Positions 44,034 through 53,034 are shown, numbered from the stretch's first letter. The stretch: 64,000 bases of DNA from Rhizobium hidalgonense (GCF_002914525.1 NZ_LODW01000048.1:310001-374000); one strand, 5' to 3'. The notes: generated from the sequence alone by a model not told the origin. A program made the numbers and translations.

Positions 44034-44381
44034 TTACGCCCGAAAGATGAAGGATGCTCCGATTGCGATCAGCGCAAAGCCGATCGCATGGTTCCAGGTA
44101 AGGTTCTCGCCGAGCCAGAAGATCGAGAAGCCAGCAAAGACGATCAGCGTGATCACCTCCTGCATCGTCTTCAGCTGCGCCGTCGTATAGACCGCCGAGC
44201 CGATGCGGTTGGCCGGCACTGCCAGGCAATATTCGAAGAAGGCGATGCCCCAGCTGACCACGATAGCAAGGAAGATCGCGCTGCCCTTGTGCTTGAGATG
44301 GCCATACCAGGCAAAGGTCATGAAGATGTTGGAGGCAAACAGCATGACGACGGGCCAGATGGCTGCGGGAGAAAACGGCAT
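44034..44381 (-). CDS. DUF486 family small membrane protein
   Basis: A 115-residue protein with four membrane helices, matching DUF486 (distantly like DMT transporters): FASNIFMTFAWYGHLKH, the central VSWGIAFFEYCLAVPANRIG and the repeat-like QLKTMQEVITLIVFAGFS, ending LGENLTWNHAIGFALIA. Function is unknown. It is preceded by a ~400-bp gene-free stretch and not linked to an operon. Confidence 0.87.
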   Translation of the reverse strand: MPFSPAAIWPVVMLFASNIFMTFAWYGHLKHKGSAIFLAIVVSWGIAFFEYCLAVPANRIGSAVYTTAQLKTMQEVITLIVFAGFSIFWLGENLTWNHAIGFALIAIGASFIFRA

Positions 44382-44779
44382 GGAAAAACTCGGGAGCTAT
44401 GGAGGGAATAGGTGATCCGGCGAGATACCGGCAGGCCCTACCTAGCACGCCGTCGTTCGGCGGCAAGCCCCCAAGGCTCGGACCGATCGTCTCACGTCAC
44501 GATGCGGATCGTCGGCAGGGCGCAGCGGCTCTCCTTCAAGTCTGTTGTGTCCGACCCGCCTAGCCGCATAGAGCCCGATGTCGGCGCCGCCGATCTGTTC
44601 ACGCAGCGAACGGTCGCCCAACGGCCGCTTTGCAGAGTGCGGCCTCCTCCGACATCCCCTCATCCTGAGGCGCGCAGACCGCAGGCCGGAGGCTCGAAGC
44701 ACACGCCGCAACAATGCTTCTTGCGCCTATCAGCCACCGGTGGCCGACCTCGCCCTTATACGGGAGAACCAATCACGCC
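44382..44779. other. ~400 bp without a gene, contains a family A repeat
   Basis: No credible coding frame. A copy of the family A palindromic repeat lies at 44656-44705 (annotated separately). Confidence 0.5.
44656..44705 (+). repeat. Dispersed repeat family A, second copy
   Basis: Reads CCCCTCATCCTGAGGCGCGC, then a core with CCGCAGGCCGGAGGC, then TCGAAGCAC. The first block matches the start of the copies at 54125 and (reverse) at 6064 and 53984. Confidence 0.5.
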
Positions 44780-45589
44780 CTATCCGCCCGCAGGCACCCT
44801 ACCGCGGCAAGCCCAGGCCACCGATGCGAACGATCGCGGCCCATCCGGCTCGCCGGCTTCGTATGCGGCTCGGAGGGCGGCATCGACGGCCTTTCGCTTC
44901 GCCGGATCCAGCCCCGCGACATACTTGCCGAGCGGCCCCTCGCCGGCGGCGATCGGTTGCCAATAATCATCAAAGGAAGCGTATTCCATCCGGATCAGCA
45001 GCGACGTCTCCTCGACGTCGGCCAGGCCCTGGGCGATGAAGCTCTGCTTCAATTCCCCCGGACGCATCATCGGCTGGAAACAATATCTGCGACGCAGCGG
45101 CAGCGCCTGCTCGTCGAGCATGACAACCGTGTCCCACATCATCCGCATGCCGGACATGCCGCCATAATGATCCCAGACGGCAGCGGCGACCACGCCGCCA
45201 GGGCGGACCACACGGCGCATCTCGGACACTGCCTTGGCCGCCTCCGGAACGAAATGCAGCACGAGCAGCGACATTGCCCTGTCGAAGCGGCCGTCCTCGA
45301 AGGGCAGCGCACAGGCATCGGCCTGGCGGATGGATATGCGCGGATCGGTATTGCGGCGGGTCGCCGCCTCGACGAAGACCGGCGAATAATCGATGGCGGC
45401 GATCTCGCGCAGGCCGGCCGTTTCGGCGAGCGTGAACGTCAGGCTGCCGGTGCCGCAGCCGACATCGAGCACGCGGTCCCCATCCGCGAGGCCGGCGAAA
45501 TCGATCAGCATCGGCGCCAGCCTCTTGCTCCACCGCCCCATCAGCCGTTCATAACCATCCGCATTTTCGACATTGAAACTCGACGGCAT
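44780..45589 (-). CDS. Class I SAM-dependent methyltransferase (Methyltransf_11)
   Basis: A 269-residue protein starting with MPSSFNVENADGYERLMGRW at 45589. Motif I is VLDVGCGTGSLTFTLAE, then AAIDYSPVFVEAA and IRQADACALPFEDGRFDRAM, with MRRVVRPGGVVAAAVWDHYG. The pattern is like UbiE/CoQ-type or small-molecule methylases; the substrate is unknown. The longer frame to 45922 has no support. It is separated by a gene-free ~260 bp from the NmrA gene. Confidence 0.88.
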   Translation of the reverse strand: MPSSFNVENADGYERLMGRWSKRLAPMLIDFAGLADGDRVLDVGCGTGSLTFTLAETAGLREIAAIDYSPVFVEAATRRNTDPRISIRQADACALPFEDGRFDRAMSLLVLHFVPEAAKAVSEMRRVVRPGGVVAAAVWDHYGGMSGMRMMWDTVVMLDEQALPLRRRYCFQPMMRPGELKQSFIAQGLADVEETSLLIRMEYASFDDYWQPIAAGEGPLGKYVAGLDPAKRKAVDAALRAAYEAGEPDGPRSFASVAWACRGRVPAGG

Positions 45590-45848
45590 TGACGTCTCCC
45601 CCTTCAAGGACGATGGCCTGCGTCGATCATATGGCTCAGCGGCGAGCGGCCGCAAGTATCGGGTCGACCACGGAAGCTCGAGAGTGTCGCCGGCGGCAGG
45701 AGCATAGCCGAGCGAGGCGGCTATTGCGACGAGTTCGGAAACCGGCCGCCAGCCCTCCTGCCCGTCGCCTCTCTCAGAATTCCCGGACAGCGTCCCCGAC
45801 GTCACTGACTGACGACATCGGGGACACAACGATGTGGCGGAGAACGTG

Positions 45849-46730
45849 TTACCCCGCCGCCTTGTCGAGCACACTCCAATCAAACCCCTCGGCCCAGTCG
45901 GCGTAGCGGTGCCAGCCGACATCGGGGAAATCCCGGCGCAGGGCGGCGATATCCGCGTCGTAGCCGGTGCGGTCGAACCATTCGAACATCAGCGCCATAT
46001 CCTCGCTCTGCTGGCGTATCGCGGCGATTGGCAGTTCGTGGTAGGCGATCGGGCGGCCGAGGACGTCTGACAGGATCTTCGCTTGCTCCTCGCCGGACAA
46101 TTCGTCGCCGGCAATATCGAAACGCCTGCCGAACACCTTTTCGCGCCGCTCGGTGAGTGCCGCGACGAAACCGCCGATATCGGCGATGGCGATGTGCTGC
46201 AGCAGGCGAGCCGGCGGCAGCGCAGCCGCATAGACGCCCTGGCGCAGCCCGTCGATTGCCCATGGCGCCACGGTATTCTCCATGAAGGCGACCGGCGCGC
46301 TGATCGTGTAGGGAATGCCGAGCGCGGCAATATGTTTCTCGACCAGATACTTGCTTTCGAAATGCGGAATGCCGGTCTTCTTGTCGGCATCGGCGACGGA
46401 GGAATAGATCAGGTGGCCGAGGCCGGCCGCCTTCGCCGCATCTGCGGCGTTCATGCCCTGGCGGGCTTCCGCATCCGTCCCGGCCTCGTAGCTGTTGCCC
46501 ATCAGGAACATCGTGTCGACGCCCGTCGCAGCCTTCGTCACCGATGCCGCGTCGTCGAGATCGCCGGCGACCACCTCGACCCCTGCGGCGGCCAGCCGCT
46601 TTGCGCCGCCGCTCTCCGGCTGGCGTGATATTGCCCTGACGCGATGTCCCCGCGAAATCAATGCGCGCACCACAGCACCGCCCTGCTGGCCGGTCGCACC
46701 CGTTACCAGAACGCTTCTCGTATTGCTCAT
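45849..46730 (-). CDS. NmrA-like NAD(P)-binding oxidoreductase
   Basis: A 293-residue Rossmann protein. The N-terminal dinucleotide motif is VLVTGATGQQGGAVVRAL; the NmrA pattern VVAGDLDDAASVTKAATGVD and FESKYLVEKHIAALGI follow. Members reduce quinones or act as redox sensors (QOR2-like). ATG 46730 is chosen; a longer frame crosses the LysR start. It is divergently transcribed from the LysR gene with a palindrome between them, which suggests it is the regulator's target. Confidence 0.9.
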   Translation of the reverse strand: MSNTRSVLVTGATGQQGGAVVRALISRGHRVRAISRQPESGGAKRLAAAGVEVVAGDLDDAASVTKAATGVDTMFLMGNSYEAGTDAEARQGMNAADAAKAAGLGHLIYSSVADADKKTGIPHFESKYLVEKHIAALGIPYTISAPVAFMENTVAPWAIDGLRQGVYAAALPPARLLQHIAIADIGGFVAALTERREKVFGRRFDIAGDELSGEEQAKILSDVLGRPIAYHELPIAAIRQQSEDMALMFEWFDRTGYDADIAALRRDFPDVGWHRYADWAEGFDWSVLDKAAG

Positions 46731-46786
46731 GTCGCTACTCCTTGTCGTTGGCGATATGGCAGAGGTAAGGCCTGTCGAATTGGACC

Positions 46787-46801
46787 ATAATAGCCTATTA
46801 T
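46787..46801. promoter_or_regulatory. 15-bp palindrome in the NmrA-LysR divergent promoter
   Basis: ATAATAG-C-CTATTAT is a perfect inverted repeat midway between the two starts (46730 and 46831). Its size and place suit a LysR recognition site. Confidence 0.65.
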
Positions 46802-46830
46802 TGAGAAACATCGTGCCACTGGTGAATACA

Positions 46831-47748
46831 ATGTTCGACCTCAATGATATCGTCGTCTTCGCCCGAGTCGTCGAGGCCGGCAGCTTCACCGCCGCCGCCC
46901 GTCTGCTCGCTATACCGAAGACGACCGTCAGCCGCCGCATCGCCATGCTCGAGCGCGAGATGGGCGTACGCCTGCTGCAGCGCACCACCCGCTGCCTCAA
47001 GCTGACGGATGCGGGACGCCTCTATTACGAGGAGAGCAGCCAGGCGCTACGCACGCTGGAACAGGCCAACCTCCGCCTGGCCGAAACGCGGGCCGAACCT
47101 GCCGGCACGATCCGCATCTCCGCGCCGGTGGGATTCGGCGGCCATTTCCTTGCCGCGGCGATTTTCGATTTCCTGGCGACCTACCCGAAAGCCAAGGTCG
47201 AACTGCGCCTGACCGACGACCGGCTGAACCTCATCGAAAACGGCATCGACCTCGCCTTCCGCACCGGCATTCTGGAAGATTCCACCCTGATTGCCCGCAA
47301 GCTCGGCTCGACCTACAGGGCGCTCTGCGCCAGCCCGGATTATCTCGCACGCTGCGGCGCGCCCGATCAGCCGGCGGATCTTGTCCGCCACGATTGCGTC
47401 ATCGCCGGCCAATCCACCCAGGCGCAATGGCTGCTCGAAGGGCCGCACGGCCAGGAAACAGTCGCGGTATCGGGCCGTTTCGCCGCTAATGAAATGCAGG
47501 CGGTCATGGCCGCCGCCATCGCCGGCCACGGCATCGCCCAGCTGCCGCACGTACATGCCGAGACCTGCATCAAGGATGGCCGGCTGCGCCGCGTTCTTCC
47601 CGACTATACCACGCCGGCCGGCGGCCTGCATGTCGTCTATCCCAGCAGCCAGCACCTATCGCCGCTGGTCAAGGCGTTCATCCAGGTGGCGGCCGAGCGC
47701 CTGAATGCGGTAAACGAGAGCAGCGATCTCGCCGTCGTCTTGCGGTAG
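46831..47748 (+). CDS. LysR-family transcriptional regulator
   Basis: A 305-residue LysR protein. The winged HTH is at the N-terminus (FTAAARLLAIPKTTVSRRIA, LLQRTTRCLKLTDAGRLYYE). The effector domain (~90-300) has the usual AEPAGTIRISAPVGFG linker. It belongs to the CrgA/AaeR-like group that often sits divergently from small oxidoreductases. The start at 46831 fits the family; there is an upstream open frame of no merit. It likely binds the palindrome at 46787-46801 and controls the NmrA gene. Confidence 0.92.
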   Translation: MFDLNDIVVFARVVEAGSFTAAARLLAIPKTTVSRRIAMLEREMGVRLLQRTTRCLKLTDAGRLYYEESSQALRTLEQANLRLAETRAEPAGTIRISAPVGFGGHFLAAAIFDFLATYPKAKVELRLTDDRLNLIENGIDLAFRTGILEDSTLIARKLGSTYRALCASPDYLARCGAPDQPADLVRHDCVIAGQSTQAQWLLEGPHGQETVAVSGRFAANEMQAVMAAAIAGHGIAQLPHVHAETCIKDGRLRRVLPDYTTPAGGLHVVYPSSQHLSPLVKAFIQVAAERLNAVNESSDLAVVLR

Positions 47749-47772
47749 CCCTGGTGAGGCCGCGGGGCTCGT

Positions 47773-48027
47773 TCACCGCCAAAGGAAGTCTGGTCCCGTG
47801 CTCTGCGACGTGAGCTTCAGCGTTCCGTCAGCCTGGACGACATAGCTCTCGAAAACACGGTCGCCGAACTGGCCGAGAAAGGTGTGCTTGACCACCGTTC
47901 CCGTGCGATAGGGCGAATGAACGACCTTGCCGCCATAGGTGAGGCTGCCTGGAAGAGGCTGCGGACCGCTGCCGACGCTGGCGCAGGCAGTGAGCGCGAA
48001 AAGAATGGCAATGAGCGTGTGCTTCAT
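47773..48027 (-). CDS. Small lipoprotein of unknown function
   Basis: An 84-residue protein with a lipoprotein signal (MKHTLIAILFALTAC, lipobox LTAC, Cys at ~15). The mature part is beta-rich (YGGKVVHSPYRTGTVVKHTF, FESYVVQADGTLKL). AGGAAAG precedes ATG 48027. It is convergent with the LysR gene and downstream of nothing. No family known to me. Confidence 0.7.
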   Translation of the reverse strand: MKHTLIAILFALTACASVGSGPQPLPGSLTYGGKVVHSPYRTGTVVKHTFLGQFGDRVFESYVVQADGTLKLTSQSTGPDFLWR

Positions 48028-48109
48028 CTGGAATATCTTTCCTGGGAAAGCATCCCCGGCATGATGCCACAATCAATCCGGACGCCAAGAGAGAAGTGGC
48101 GTCTGCCCG

Positions 48110-49576
48110 TCACACTTCCTTCAGCGCCACCGTGCTGTCGAGGCTTCCGATCAATGTCGCGCTCGCCAGGTTGAGGCCGGCGACCTCGGCGGAAATGCCG
48201 TGCGCCCGGAAGCGCTGCACCACCTTGTCGAGTGCCGCAACAGCGGTGATATCCCAGAAATGCGCCTCGGACACATCGATCAGCACGGATTTGCCGATCG
48301 CATCCTGGACGTCGAAAGCGTCGATGAAGACATCGGCGGAGGCAAAGAACACCTGACCGGACACGCGGTAGGCGATCCGCCCGCCAGCCTGATCGGAGGC
48401 CACGTCCACCCGCAGCAGACGGGCGACCTTGAAGGTGAAGAACACGCCACTGAGCAGCACGCCGACCGTCACCCCGAGCGCCAGGTTGGCGGTAAAAACC
48501 GTGACGACAACGGTCGCAACCATGACCGCGCTCGACATCCTGGGATGAACCACCACGGCTCGAAGCGACGACCAGTCGAACGTGTCGATCGACACCATGA
48601 CCATGATTGCCACCAGCGCGGCAACCGGAACCTCGGAGACCCAGGGCTTCAGAAGGACCATCAGAATCAGCAGAAAGGCGCCGGCAAACAGCGTGGAGAG
48701 CCGGCCGCGCCCGCCATATTTCACATTGCTCACCGTCTGGCCAATCATGCCGCAGCCGGCGATGCCGCCGAAGAGGCTGGCGGCCGCATTGGCGAGGCCG
48801 AGACCAGTGCATTCGCGGTTCTTCGAACTCGGCGTATCCGTGAGATCGTCGACGACGCTCGCCGTCATCATCGATTCCAGCAGCCCGACCATGGCGATGG
48901 CAAGCGCCGGTCCGGCGATGATCCGGAGGGTTTCCAGCGTCAGCGGCACCGCCGGCCAGGCGAAGACGGGCAACGAATCCGGCAGCTTGCCGAGGTCGGC
49001 GACAGTCAGCACCGGCAACCCGAGCGACATTGAGGCGACAGTCAGAATCAGAATGCAGATCAGCGGCGACGGGATCGCCGTCGTGATCCGCGGCGTCACA
49101 TAGATAATCAGCAGCCCAGCGATCAAAACGGCATATTCCAGCGGCGCGGCACCGATGACATGCGGCATCTGCGCGGCAAAGATCAAAATAGCCAGCGCGT
49201 TGACGAAGCCGGTGCGCACCGATTTCGATACGAAGCGCATCAGCACGCCGAGCCGCAGCAGGCCGAACGCGATCTGCAGCAACCCCGCCAGCAGCCCGGC
49301 TGCAAACAGATAGGCCAGTCCATGGGAATGCACCAGCGGCGCCGCGACCAGTGCCACCGATCCGGCGGCGGCCGAAATCATCGCCGGTCGTCCGCCGGTA
49401 AACGCAATGACGATGCTAATGATGAAGGAGGCGAACAGGCCGACCTCGGGGTCGACCCCAGCCACGAAGGAAAAGGCGATGACCTCGGGGATCAGGGCGA
49501 AGGTCGCCACCGCTCCGGCAAGCACTTCGCGCATGGGATTGGCGGACCAATCGCGACGGATGGAGGAAAGCAGCAT
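48110..49576 (-). CDS. SulP-family anion transporter with C-terminal STAS domain
   Basis: A 488-residue transporter with about ten to twelve membrane helices (PEVIAFSFVAGVDPEVGLFA, FTGGRPAMISAAAGSVALVA, FGGIAGCGMIGQTVSNVKYG) and a cytoplasmic STAS domain (~385-488; VLIDVSEAHFWDITAVAALD). SulP members carry sulfate, bicarbonate or other anions; the substrate is not fixed by sequence. ATG 49576 was chosen over longer starts because the likely promoter lies at 49716-49744. A ~130-nt structured leader precedes it. Confidence 0.9.
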   Translation of the reverse strand: MLLSSIRRDWSANPMREVLAGAVATFALIPEVIAFSFVAGVDPEVGLFASFIISIVIAFTGGRPAMISAAAGSVALVAAPLVHSHGLAYLFAAGLLAGLLQIAFGLLRLGVLMRFVSKSVRTGFVNALAILIFAAQMPHVIGAAPLEYAVLIAGLLIIYVTPRITTAIPSPLICILILTVASMSLGLPVLTVADLGKLPDSLPVFAWPAVPLTLETLRIIAGPALAIAMVGLLESMMTASVVDDLTDTPSSKNRECTGLGLANAAASLFGGIAGCGMIGQTVSNVKYGGRGRLSTLFAGAFLLILMVLLKPWVSEVPVAALVAIMVMVSIDTFDWSSLRAVVVHPRMSSAVMVATVVVTVFTANLALGVTVGVLLSGVFFTFKVARLLRVDVASDQAGGRIAYRVSGQVFFASADVFIDAFDVQDAIGKSVLIDVSEAHFWDITAVAALDKVVQRFRAHGISAEVAGLNLASATLIGSLDSTVALKEV

Positions 49577-49744
49577 GGGATGGAGTCTCGCAAAGCATGG
49601 CCCGACACGCTCTGCCGAGCGGTCGCGTGATGGCATGCAGGTTTTGCGTTGTCTGGCGGATCGGCGGCCAGAAGAGCCACCCGGGGTCTCACCGGGTCCG
49701 TGGTGAATGCCTGTGGTATAGACGAGATATTTAACGCAGTGCAA
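49577..49744 (-). promoter_or_regulatory. Promoter and structured 5' leader of the sulP gene
   Basis: On the minus strand TTGCAC (49744-49739), 17 nt, then CTATAC (49721-49716) is a good promoter. The leader of about 130 nt contains a perfect hairpin ACCCGG-TGAGACC-CCGGGT (49697-49679) and further GC-rich complementary stretches. Such leaders can be riboswitches; alphaproteobacterial sulP genes are known to carry a conserved RNA element (sul1), but no match was tested. Confidence 0.5.
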
Positions 49745-49849
49745 CATTCAAATGCACAGGATGAAAAGCGGAAGCCGCCCAATTGTTGCCGACCGAAGCA
49801 CTCTGGCTCTTCCAGCCCCACCTTCTCGGCGACGTCAAACTCCCTTTCG

Positions 49850-50224
49850 TCAGACCGCCGCCTTGCCGCCGAAATCTTTGCGTCTGGCCTCTGCCTGCGA
49901 AAGCGCGCTGACAATTCTTTCGTCGGTGAAAGGCTTGGAGATCACATCGAGCGCCCCGTCGATGCCGTGGCCGACATTTTCCGGACTGCCGGTGACGAAG
50001 ATGACGTCCACGCCGTGGCGGTCGATCAGCCGGCGCGCCAGCTGGGCGCCGCTCGCCCCATCCGAGAGATTAAGATCGACGAGCGCCACATCGCTTCTAT
50101 GAGCGTGGGCGAGAGCCTGCTCCACCGTCGAAACCGGCCCGATGGTCTGGTGTCCGGCCTCTTGCGCAATGCGTTCGAGCTCCAGAGCGATGATATTCTC
50201 ATCTTCAACGATCATGACCCTCAT
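49850..50224 (-). CDS. Single-domain response regulator
   Basis: A 124-residue receiver domain only. The acidic pocket is IVEDEN, the acceptor D50 is in ALVDLNLSDGASG, the switch Thr in FVTGSPENVG, and the Lys in ISKPFTDERI. Proteins of this type (like a stand-alone REC of HWE kinases in alphaproteobacteria) compete for or relay phosphate. No cognate kinase is adjacent, but a REC-HisKA_2 hybrid is ~38 kb away. Not an operon. Confidence 0.9.
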   Translation of the reverse strand: MRVMIVEDENIIALELERIAQEAGHQTIGPVSTVEQALAHAHRSDVALVDLNLSDGASGAQLARRLIDRHGVDVIFVTGSPENVGHGIDGALDVISKPFTDERIVSALSQAEARRKDFGGKAAV

Positions 50225-50451
50225 GATTGAGCCTCCCCTATCGGACCGCGGGCACAGCTACGGCAACGGGTATAACGCTGCCTGCCCCGGAATGTTTCCA
50301 CTTTGCATTGAAATTTCTTTTCAGAAGCCGAACGTAGTCGCTCGGTGTTGCCGTGATCGGGGATTAGGCCGCCGGACCGAACACGCCGAAGGCGCAGAAG
50401 TTCCCACTGCCGCGGCCTCGCTAACGAACGCTCTTCTGTTCGGTGTGTACG

Positions 50452-50814
50452 TCACTCGCCTCTGTGCAGGAACCAGCCGATGGCGGCATCGCTCCGGCAT
50501 CGGGAAAGCGGCAATTGCCGCACGGAATGAATGCGGCTGATCCCTCCCTCGCCGTCCATCTCCACGTCCATGCAAGCGCAGGCATAGCCGTGCGTGGCAT
50601 GGGTGTAGACGTATTCGCCGGTCGTAAGGTCGGGGATCTTGTCCATTCCTTCGGCCTTGTAGCCGCTGCCATTCTCCATGATGATCCAGCCGCCGCCGGC
50701 ATCATTGAGCGACCAGTTCGCCGTCGAGGGATTGTCCAGCCAGCCGCAGCGCCTTTCGGCATGCGCCGCCGCAGGTGCGAGAAGCATCATCACCACAAGC
50801 GCATGCAATCTCAT
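50452..50814 (-). CDS. DUF4087 exported protein
   Basis: A 120-residue protein with a Sec signal (MRLHALVVMMLLAPAAAHA). The mature part matches DUF4087: RRCGWLDNPSTANWSLNDAG, WIIMENGSGYKAEG, then a Cys-rich tail (YACACMDVEMDGEGG, LSRCRSDAAIG). There are at least four Cys, likely disulphides. Function is unknown. ATG 50814 is preferred over the upstream frame to 50844. Confidence 0.82.
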   Translation of the reverse strand: MRLHALVVMMLLAPAAAHAERRCGWLDNPSTANWSLNDAGGGWIIMENGSGYKAEGMDKIPDLTTGEYVYTHATHGYACACMDVEMDGEGGISRIHSVRQLPLSRCRSDAAIGWFLHRGE

Positions 50815-50908
50815 CGCCGCCGCCCCCTCCGCATCGCCGGCCACTATGCATGGTCAGTGGCCGGCAAGGCAACCGAGGTCATTCAGATCTTCATCGTCGC
50901 GCCACCTC

Positions 50909-51697
50909 TCACGATTTCCCCTTGGCGCTTTCCTCTCGGAACGCCGCCTCGCCGGCGTCGGAGACCTCGACCCATTTCTTGTCGGGTTCGGCATCAGCCG
51001 CGTAACTGTCGTGCCAGTTCCACCACTTGTAGGTCGGTGTCTGCGGATAGCCCTCGGGCGAATCCTCCCAGACTTCCTGGCGTCCGAGCGGCGTGATGTC
51101 GAGATAGTTCCAGGTGCCGCCCATCTGCTCGTCGCCGCGGTTGTTGACGAAATAGGTGCGGAAGATGCGCTCGCCGTCGCGGTAGAACACGTTGGTGCCG
51201 TGCCACTCGTCGACGCCGAAATCCTTGTCGAAGCTGTCGGTGATCGTCACCCACGGTATCGTCGTCCAGCCCATCCGCGCCTTCAGCCGCGCGATATCGG
51301 CCTGCGGCCCGCGCGAGGCAAAGACCAGCGTCGTGTCGCGGGCGTTGAGATGAGCGACACGGGCGACCTGATCGGCCACCATCGAGCAGCCGCGGCAGGC
51401 ATGCTCCGGCCAGCCGAAGACGCCGGGCTCGTAGAAGGCGCGGTAGAGGATTAGTTGGTGGCGCCCCTCGAACAGGTCGAGCAGGCTGACCCTGCCCTGC
51501 GGCCCTTCGAATGCATAATCCTTCTCCACGGCCATCCACGGCATGCGCCGGCGCTCGGCGGCAAGCGCGTCGCGGGCATGGCTCTGGGCCTTTTCCTTAA
51601 CGAGCATCTGCTTCCAGGCAGCGTCCCAGGCTGTCTGCGACACGACCGCGGGTCTGTGCATGGCCTTCTGTCCGCCGTTCTGAGCTGTTGTGGTCAT
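50909..51697 (-). CDS. DUF899 family, thioredoxin-like protein
   Basis: A 262-residue protein of DUF899. It has RRRMPWMAVEKDYAFEGPQG, the thioredoxin-like region with CxxC (HACRGCSMVADQV), LVFASRGPQADIARLKARMG and the late YLDITPLGRQEVWEDSPEG. It is related to peroxiredoxin-like proteins but its role is unproven. There is no signal peptide. Often found as a single gene in rhizobia. Confidence 0.88.
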   Translation of the reverse strand: MTTTAQNGGQKAMHRPAVVSQTAWDAAWKQMLVKEKAQSHARDALAAERRRMPWMAVEKDYAFEGPQGRVSLLDLFEGRHQLILYRAFYEPGVFGWPEHACRGCSMVADQVARVAHLNARDTTLVFASRGPQADIARLKARMGWTTIPWVTITDSFDKDFGVDEWHGTNVFYRDGERIFRTYFVNNRGDEQMGGTWNYLDITPLGRQEVWEDSPEGYPQTPTYKWWNWHDSYAADAEPDKKWVEVSDAGEAAFREESAKGKS

Positions 51698-52122
51698 TTT
51701 GAAATCTCCTGGTTACGGCGAATACCGGCGCTTCGGGGATGCAAAGCACGCGTCCGTCCGCTGCTTGTCACTGTTGCGGGAGATAGTCTGGCAGCGGATC
51801 TCGGCCAGTGGGAGTAACAAGTGTGGCGCTATTCGAGCCCTGGGCGAAGTTCTCGTTCCGCCCGTTTCCAAGACCGCCGTCGGTCGACCTGGAGATCATC
51901 AATGACGAAGGACTCTGCAAAAGCCTTGTCGCCCTCGTCGGCTGCCTCGGCGCGGCCTATGTCGCCGACGGGTTGTTGGGCGTCGAAGCGCTGGGATGGA
52001 CGGTCGGTAGCGCCATCCCGCGGTGACCTGCTTCCCCTTGTTCAAGACATTGATCGATCGCCCGCAACAGAATGATTTTAAGCTGGTGGGCCAAAAATCA
52101 TGCTGTTCTAAATTAAACTGTT
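51698..52122. other. ~425 bp without a convincing gene
   Basis: Short open frames on the plus strand (51808-52026 and 51821-52075) overlap each other in different phases. Neither has recognisable motifs. It may contain a decayed gene. Confidence 0.45.
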
Positions 52123-52172
52123 AGAGCATGATGTCATAAGGAAACCGCTCACACCTTTCGGCACCATGCTCT
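52123..52172. repeat. Rhizobial intergenic repeat (family B), second copy
   Basis: AGAGCATG (52123-52130) and CATGCTCT (52165-52172) are inverted arms around a core with AAACCGCTCACACCTTT, the reverse of the AAAAGTGTG...GGTTTT core at 43844. It ends about 20 bp before the cyclase start and may overlap its promoter or leader. Confidence 0.7.
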
Positions 52173-52191
52173 GGACGAGGAATTGTTCGAT

Positions 52192-52959
52192 ATGACGACA
52201 GCCTCCTCCGGTGAGCCGGCCAGGCACGGCAGCGCCAGGATCTGCCGCGGCTGCTGGGACCAGATGCATATGCCGATTCCGATCGGCGGCCCGTTCGCCT
52301 TGCCCTTCCGCGCCTTGGGCATCACCCGCAGCAAGATGAACCCGGATATCTGCACGATCTGCGAGCGCTCCTTCCAGTACGTCAAGAAGCAGCGCCAGAT
52401 CACCGTCGACGCCACTATCCTGTTTGCCGATATCAGGGGATTCACGGACCTGTCGGAGCGCATCGAGGCGGTACAGCTGAGCGCGATCGTCAGCCTGTTC
52501 CAGGATCGCTGCGCCCAGGCGATCTGGGCGCATGACGGCATCGTCAACAAGCAGATGGGCGACGGCCTGATGGCGATCTTCAATTTCCCGATCGTCAGCA
52601 AGGATCACGCCGCCGCCGCGATCCTGGCCGCCCAGGAGATCCAGCGCAACTGCGCCGCGGCGCTGAACGAGCTGACGCTCGAGGCCCTGCCCGGTCGCAC
52701 CCTCGGCGTCGGCGTCGGCATCCATTCCGGCGAGGTTCAGATCGGCGAATTCTCCAGCTTCCGCAGCGATTTCACCGCAATCGGCGGCGTCGTCAACCAG
52801 GCCGCCAGGCTGGAATCCCACGCGGCGGCGGGCGAGATCCTGGTCTCGGCGGATACGGCAGCGAAGGCTCCCGACCTGGCGGCGGGCGCCGAAACCCGCA
52901 TGCTGGCCCTGAAGGGCATCGAGCAACCGGTGCAGGCACGTGCTCTGGTCAAGCACTGA
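52192..52959 (+). CDS. Class III adenylate/guanylate cyclase with N-terminal double-CxxC region
   Basis: A 255-residue cytoplasmic protein. Residues 1-65 carry two CxxC pairs (C18-R-G-C21 and C54-T-I-C57), which could bind zinc or an Fe-S cluster or be redox-sensitive. The cyclase domain (~72-190) has metal-binding D80 (TILFADIRGFTDLSER) and the second Asp in QMGDGLMAIF, and the transition-state pair N/R in GVVNQAARLES. A proper purine-recognition Lys/Asp cannot be decided by eye. ATG 52192 has AGGA 10 nt upstream. It makes a cyclic nucleotide; the trigger is unknown. Confidence 0.87.
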   Translation: MTTASSGEPARHGSARICRGCWDQMHMPIPIGGPFALPFRALGITRSKMNPDICTICERSFQYVKKQRQITVDATILFADIRGFTDLSERIEAVQLSAIVSLFQDRCAQAIWAHDGIVNKQMGDGLMAIFNFPIVSKDHAAAAILAAQEIQRNCAAALNELTLEALPGRTLGVGVGIHSGEVQIGEFSSFRSDFTAIGGVVNQAARLESHAAAGEILVSADTAAKAPDLAAGAETRMLALKGIEQPVQARALVKH

Positions 52960-53034
52960 GCGACGGCGATTGCGGCCTCCTCGAAGCATCATCCTGCCGC
53001 CAACAGGCGACCCGACCGGAGCCTTCGCGCTGCC

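Noticed and set aside
51808..52026. Small plus-strand protein of 72 codons
   Set aside because: No motif or ribosome-binding site and it overlaps another equally weak frame. At best a decayed gene.
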